The notes under the pieces: generated by a model
The model's input: only the letters and a program-made list of their open reading frames with translations
What the model was told of the DNA's origin: nothing
Database searches by the model: none
In this document: piece by piece, positions 8,812 to 12,289 of the stretch
How positions within the stretch are numbered: position 1 is the first letter of the stretch
Layout of the letters: every line of letters begins with the position of its first letter
Position numbers and translations under genes: made by a program
Assembly: GCA_028565635.1 (NCBI GenBank)
Contig: JAOXYB010046347.1
Location: 1-12,289 of the forward strand
Direction: 5' to 3'
DNA length: 12,289 nt
Origin: Phoronis ovalis
Lineage: Eukaryota; Phoronida; Phoronidae

Positions 8812-8939
8812 CCCAAATATGCTTCACACAGACCCTTAATATCTTTAAAGTCTTTTGAGATTAATTCATGAGTTATTTTTAGTAACAAATCACTATGAAG
8901 CTCTCCCTTTATAATGTCTCCCTTCTTCTTTTTGTCCAT
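8812..8939 (-). CDS. Coding exon 1: start codon and death-effector-like helices 1-2
   Basis: The ATG at 8939-8937 has a good context (G at -3, G at +4). In-frame TGA codons lie upstream at 8996-8994 and 8993-8991, so this is the first possible start if the exon extends that far. The exon encodes residues 1-42 plus two bases of Gly43 and ends at a strong donor (TTTGGG|GTAAGT). A lysine-rich start (MDKKKKGD) precedes helix 1 (SDLLLKITHELI) and helix 2 (SKDFKDIKGLCEAYLG), which fit the beginning of a death effector domain. The phase-2 join into exon 2 restores the GK at the head of helix 3. Confidence 0.83.
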
Positions 8940-8999
8940 GACAGTATGTATTTTGGATTGTAGACACCAACTATAGCCTTCATGAAAATGTCATCATTC
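8940..8999 (-). promoter_or_regulatory. Probable 5' UTR part of the first coding exon
   Basis: A polypyrimidine-like acceptor (GGTATTTTACAG) ends at 9000 on the minus strand, so the exon may start at 8999. It carries two in-frame stops before the ATG and two overlapping upstream ATGs in another reading. If right, at least one noncoding exon lies further to the right. Confidence 0.45.
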
Positions 9000-9579
9000 C
9001 TGTAAAATACCTTCATAATAAATTTAAAATTATAATATCCACTTTCCCTTAGTATAGAATACTTCAAGATACAGTTTAGTAACTCCTATCAGATCTCTAG
9101 ATGATAAAATGTTGGTATTTATTGTTTGCTGTCTGAGGCAAGTCACTAACAGAAGTAGGAATTAAATACAATGCAGCAGGAATAAGTCTCCTGATTAGAG
9201 ATGGCAGTGCAACTAGTAAGTTTTGGCATTCAGGGTGAATGTGTCCCTTTTTCAGTATGCACTGTTGAACTCAAATTTAATCGAAATATGTTAAAGGGCC
9301 AGTTTGCCTCGGTGAGTTTAAAATACTAAATAAGTGCTTAATGTTTCAGAATAAATAAAGCACAACATCTCATATCACCAAAAACAGTATTTTTAACATC
9401 GAAATAAAAATCCTAAAACCATGCGAGGAACTTCTGTTCTATGCAGGGTATTTGATTTCACTTTACTTTTGAAACAAGCAAGAGTGGTACTTAGGCACAC
9501 TATATTATTAAGCATCTAGAGACTATTTTTATAGTGGACAACACCTTAAAGATGCTACCATAACATATAATGTTATAAA
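9000..9579. other. Noncoding stretch, probably part of the first intron
   Basis: AT-rich with no exon recognised on either strand. The segment near 9293-9330 (TTAAAGGGCCAGTTTGCCTC) has the look of a repeat border but no second copy is in the window. Confidence 0.4.
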
Positions 9580-9934
9580 TTTTAGCTTGTGGTAGCAAAC
9601 CCAATCCAAATTTTTTTTAAATATAAAAGCAGTAATCCAAATTTTGTGAAATACAAGAGTAGCAATCCAAAATATTAAAATATTTGAGTAGCAATCCATT
9701 TTTATGAAAACTGACCAATACAAACCAATTCTTAAATATATTTATGAAAACAAACCTAAAATTAATCCAAATTATTTGCTGTATAAGCAGTGCATGAGTA
9801 TAGCAATCCAAACTTTTGAATTTATGTACAGTAGCAGTTCAAAAAAACAACAGCAATAAGTATACAATCCAAATCTAAAATTTTCAACGGGGCTGCACAC
9901 CCCCACCCAAAAAACAACTTGAGTACCTCCCCCC
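9580..9934 (+). repeat. AATCCAAA-motif array with GC-rich border
   Basis: The motif AGYAATCCAAA or close variants recurs about nine times (for example near 9602, 9633, 9662, 9692, 9764, 9804 and 9866), separated by A/T-rich spacers of irregular length. It ends in a GC-rich border (GGGGCTGCACACCCCCACCC, then a GAGTACC string with a C run). The last 75 bp (9859-9934) are an inverted copy of the right end of the window. Low-complexity spacers explain the open frames here. Confidence 0.75.
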
Positions 9935-10556
9935 AGGCATTCCAGTCTGTGATAATCTTTAGATAAAAACTATATCTCTATAGCTGTATTGCACTGCAGC
10001 CTTCTAGTTACATGTTCAAATTCTTGTCATTGCCACAGACAACTAGTGTATGACAGCCCCTCACAGTAGGTCATGACTCATGTATCAGATGCACGTACGG
10101 CCTAAGGTCAACTAGCCTTTACACATGTGCAATAGTATAATATCCATACAATGGATGAACGAACGTTCAAGTGTGCAGTTTGGATTTTATGCTGATGTGC
10201 TATTGAATCTTTGATTAAGTTATCTAGATACGGTGGTGCAAGAAGCAGAATAGTCAAGGAATAGACAGATTTGAGAAGAAAAACTTTGGGTGAAATTCAT
10301 GTTTTAGTTAATTAAGAAAGAAAGTGTTTCGAACTTCGGCTGGTTTGAGATATGAGGTGGCCAGGACCCTACGTAGGCTGTCCATAGTAGCAGTTATGCC
10401 AAGGTCAGAGCAAAAACATGCGGAAGACTAGTGTTTTTGTGACATCATTTGTATATATAAGTAAGAAAAATAGCAAAATTTTAGCAGGTGTCACCCGGCG
10501 AATGCAGGTGACTTGGCATGTTTGAGTAGGGTCACGCTTGGAGGACTAGTATGATG
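9935..10556. other. Noncoding stretch between two repeat blocks
   Basis: More balanced composition than the surroundings, but no gene, RNA or repeat copy is recognised. It lies in the predicted first intron or upstream of the gene. Confidence 0.4.
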
Positions 10557-10627
10557 TGCCCCCCGGGTACTGTCGTTCAAAGTCACTATGTAAATGTGCC
10601 ACCCAATAGGCACCCTTTTTCAGCTCC

Positions 10628-10955
10628 CACATTTACCACAGGGTATGTTTTTCATGCTTCTCAAAGCCTTATTTACCACAGGATATACTTTATGTTGATA
10701 TTTACCACAGGGTATATTTTCCAAAAATATTCGTTTACTACAGGGTGTATTTCCTGGAAAATGCATTTCGGCAGGTATGAAAAATTAAGGCTCGTAAATT
10801 TTTCCATACTAATTACCACAGGTATATAATTTACAAGTGAATTTTACACAGGGTATCGATTTTGGGGGAGTTATTTACGGCAGGGTATATTTTTCATTTT
10901 GTTTCCATTTACAACAGGGTATATTTTTAAACTCTTTATTTACCACAGAGTCAGG
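10628..10955 (+). repeat. TTTACCACAGGGTAT-motif array, copy 1
   Basis: Nine variants of TTTACCACAGGGTAT occur near 10631, 10671, 10700, 10734, 10811, 10842, 10874, 10907 and 10940, spaced irregularly (about 25-77 bp) by T-rich sequence. This forms the body of the left foldback arm. Confidence 0.85.
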
Positions 10956-11111
10956 GTTTTATACCCTGGGCCGCACACCGGCGGGGGTACTGACAGAAAA
11001 GTTGGTAGGTGTGTGCGGCCCAGGGTAAAAAACACTGACTCTGTGGTAAATAAAGAGTTGAAAGCATGAACAACATACCCTGTGGTAAATGTGGGAGCTG
11101 AAAAAAGGGAG

Positions 11112-11140
11112 TCTATATACATGTATATATATATATATAG
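11112..11140. repeat. AT dinucleotide tract
   Basis: A TATATACATGTATATATATA-type tract sits inside the right foldback arm. It has no counterpart in the left arm and probably expanded after the arms formed. Confidence 0.8.
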
Positions 11141-11160
11141 TGACTTTGAATGACAGTACC

Positions 11161-11220
11161 CCACCCGGGGCCGCACACCTCTACCACCTCTTCTGTCAAG
11201 TACCCCCCCCCACCCCAGGG
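11161..11220 (-). repeat. Extra copy of the GC-rich border module
   Basis: On the minus strand this reads GGGTACTTGACAGAAG, a GGTAG string, then GGTGTGCGGCCCCGGG. The same module is seen on the plus strand at 10986-11026 and 11826-11876. A run of eight or more C bases adjoins it (about 11202-11210). Confidence 0.7.
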
Positions 11221-11294
11221 ATGTACCTAGCCACGATGCACTATATATTATTAATTATATATATTAATATTAGTCTTGGGTACATTTAACTTAC

Positions 11295-11403
11295 TTTTTC
11301 TGTGCATCACGGGTCTCAGGTATGTTGCAGCTACATAGAACTTCTCCACAAACTCTTGCTTAGGTTATCAATGTCCTAAATAAAGTAAATTCCGCCATTT
11401 TAA
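11295..11403 (-). promoter_or_regulatory. Possible noncoding first exon and TATA-less promoter
   Basis: On the minus strand a CCAAT box (in CAACCAATGGCG, 11431-11427) is followed 25-35 bp later by AAAATGGCGG (about 11401-11392), a YY1-type site often found at transcription starts of TATA-less animal promoters. About 100 bp further a strong donor (AAAAA|GTAAGTT) lies at 11295/11294. This would splice over about 2.3 kb to the acceptor at 9000. The ATG inside the YY1-like site opens a 12-codon upstream frame. This is inference from motifs, with no transcript evidence. Confidence 0.35.
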
Positions 11404-11431
11404 ACTTCTAAAGTTCTTAGGACGCCATTGG

Positions 11432-11817
11432 TTGACAACATCTATTTATCGCAACATTTACAGTGAAGGCACTAATTTTGTTAGGTTAAGTATGTATCTG
11501 ATCAAAGTTTGATCATAACGTATTTTGGCAGCGACCTAGCCTAAATCACATGTATCAGTATGACATATATATGTATGACTTGACCTGTTTCCTAGGCAGG
11601 CTGTTTCCGTCTGAATGCTCTAAAAGTGACGTCTAGCGGGTAGACGTTGAACCACTCTTCGTTCTGGGAACGAGGGGCCTACTCATTATTCCACACACAT
11701 CTGAAAATATGTAAATTTTCGTGCTATGCTTTCAGGGTTATATTGATGAATTATATCATTGTAATTTTAAAGTAAATTCCATTATAGCTTTGTCTTCATG
11801 CTGGTCCGGATCCAGAA
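11432..11817. other. Noncoding stretch between the promoter candidate and the next repeat
   Basis: No coding or RNA feature is recognised. A short hairpin TCGTTC/GAACGA lies near 11658-11673. If the promoter candidate is right, this is upstream flanking DNA. Confidence 0.35.
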
Positions 11818-11824
11818 TTAAGCC

Positions 11825-12213
11825 CGGGGTACTTGACAGAAAAATCAGTGCCGGTAGGGGTGTGCGGCCCAGGGTAAAAAAACCTGACCCTGTGGTAAGT
11901 AAAGATCACCAAAAATCTACCCTGTCGTAAATGAAATAAAATCAAAAATATACACTGTCGGAAATAACTAGATATTTTGTGTAAAATTCACTTCTAAATT
12001 ATATATCCTGTGGTAAATAAATATGGAAAAGATTACGAAACGGCTTAATTTTTCATAGTGACCTGTCGTAAATGCGTTTTCCAAGAATTACATCCTGTGG
12101 TAAACGAATATTTTATTAAAGTTTTATACCCTGTGGCATGGTAAATAAGGCTTTGAAAAGCGTGAAAAACATATACCTTGTGGTAAATGCGGGAGCTGAA
12201 AAAAGGGGCCGGC
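11825..12213 (-). repeat. TTTACCACAGGGTAT-motif array, inverted copy 2
   Basis: The plus strand begins with the border module GGGTACTTGACAGAAAAA..GGTGTGCGGCCCAGGGT, then CCTGTGGTAAAT-type motifs about every 30-50 bp, ending at GGGAGCTGAAAAAAGGGG. Read on the minus strand it matches 10613-10979, including the segment CAGCTCCC..ATTTACCAC..CAAAGCCTTATTTACC near the start. Copies differ by substitutions and small indels. Confidence 0.82.
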
Positions 12214-12289
12214 CCGGGGGGGGTACTCAGGTTATTTTTTGGTGGGGGTGTGCAGCCGCGTTGAAAATTTTGGATTTGGATTGTATACT
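12214..12289 (-). repeat. Border of an inverted AATCCAAA array, cut by the window end
   Basis: The reverse complement of this segment matches 9859-9934 with only a few differences: AGTATACAATCCAAATC, AAAATTTTCAAC, CTGCACACCCCCACC, GAGTACC and a C run. The rest of the AATCCAAA array presumably lies beyond the window. Confidence 0.85.

Larger units (their letters stand above)
5523..8939 (-). other. Gene: death-effector / TRADD-N-like / ankyrin protein, 3' incomplete
   Basis: Five minus-strand exons of 128, 185, 78, 476 and 129 nt join with intron phases 2, 1, 1, 0 and 0 into 996 nt (332 codons) with no internal stop. All donors begin GT (GTAAGT, GTATGA, GTACTT, GTGAGT, GTAAGG) and all acceptors end TTTTAG or TTGCCAG. 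Introns are about 457, 200, 1007, 757 and more than 5500 bp. The domain order is death-effector-like fold, linker, coiled coil, TRADD-N-like domain, ankyrin repeats. From the families involved, this would be a cytoplasmic signalling protein: death-fold and TRADD-N domains mediate homotypic or receptor-adaptor contacts, and ankyrin repeats bind protein ligands. The stop codon is not in the exons found. The gene is not named because the architecture is lineage-specific. Confidence 0.8.
10561..11160. mobile_element. Foldback (inverted-repeat) element
   Basis: The left arm starts with GGGTACTGTCGTTCAAAGTCAC (about 10565-10586), which is inverted at 11141-11160. Next, 10613-10660 (CAGCTCCCAC, ATTTACCACAGGGTATG) is inverted at 11060-11109. 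Finally 10930-10979 is an almost perfect inverted match of 11011-11059 around a loop of about 31 nt. The right arm lacks the sequence equivalent to 10666-10929, so the arms differ by about 264 bp. No transposase frame is present. It resembles a non-autonomous foldback element or MITE-like composite. Target-site duplications were not identified. Confidence 0.78.

Noticed and set aside
9529-9811. Minus-strand open frames within the AATCCAAA array
   Set aside because: Phe/Ile/Leu-rich translations are explained by the simple repeated motif.
10551-11289. Several plus- and minus-strand open frames of 60-90 codons with repeated TTGY/FTTG peptides
   Set aside because: They are translations of the ACCACAGGG and AT tracts of the foldback element.
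10600-12213. CRISPR-like array (short motif at intervals)
   Set aside because: Motif copies are degenerate, spacers vary widely in length and are T-rich, and the context is a eukaryotic nuclear genome.

Overview
The window looks like nuclear DNA of an invertebrate animal, most probably a mollusc (perhaps a bivalve). The evidence is AT-rich sequence, a spliced gene with good GT/AG introns, a tRNA-derived SINE, a decayed LINE reverse transcriptase, several degenerate satellite-like and foldback repeats, and a death-effector/TRADD-type immune gene of a kind expanded in molluscs and other marine invertebrates. The species call is inference only. Nothing suggests bacterial DNA.

One real gene is supported. 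It lies on the minus strand and enters from the right. Five coding exons (8812-8939, 8170-8354, 7892-7969, 6409-6884, 5523-5651) join with compatible phases into a 332-residue open reading frame that continues beyond the last exon found. The predicted protein has a death-effector-like domain (about residues 16-98), a short linker, a heptad coiled coil built from a 21-bp tandem repeat (about 142-187), a domain resembling the N-terminal domain of TRADD (about 183-273), and the start of an ankyrin-repeat region (from about 302). This reads as a cytoplasmic adaptor or receptor of apoptosis/innate-immune signalling. A possible noncoding first exon and TATA-less promoter (YY1-like and CCAAT motifs) sit near 11295-11431.

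Left third (1-4180): a degenerate array of roughly 280-320 bp units with a higher-order period near 860 bp (about 230-2640), then an old CR1/jockey-like LINE fragment (3112-3980, plus strand) interrupted by a minus-strand tRNA-SINE (3553-3835), then another isolated copy of the array unit (4018-4180). From 4180 to 5520 no gene is recognised.

Right quarter (9580-12289): two families of short-motif arrays, one built on AATCCAAA and the other on TTTACCACAGGGTAT, arranged as a large, partly nested inverted structure. A foldback element with a near-perfect 50-bp stem (10930-11059) and longer outer arms (10561-11160) lies inside the predicted first intron. All these blocks share a GC-rich border module, GGGTACT...GGGTGTGCGGCC.
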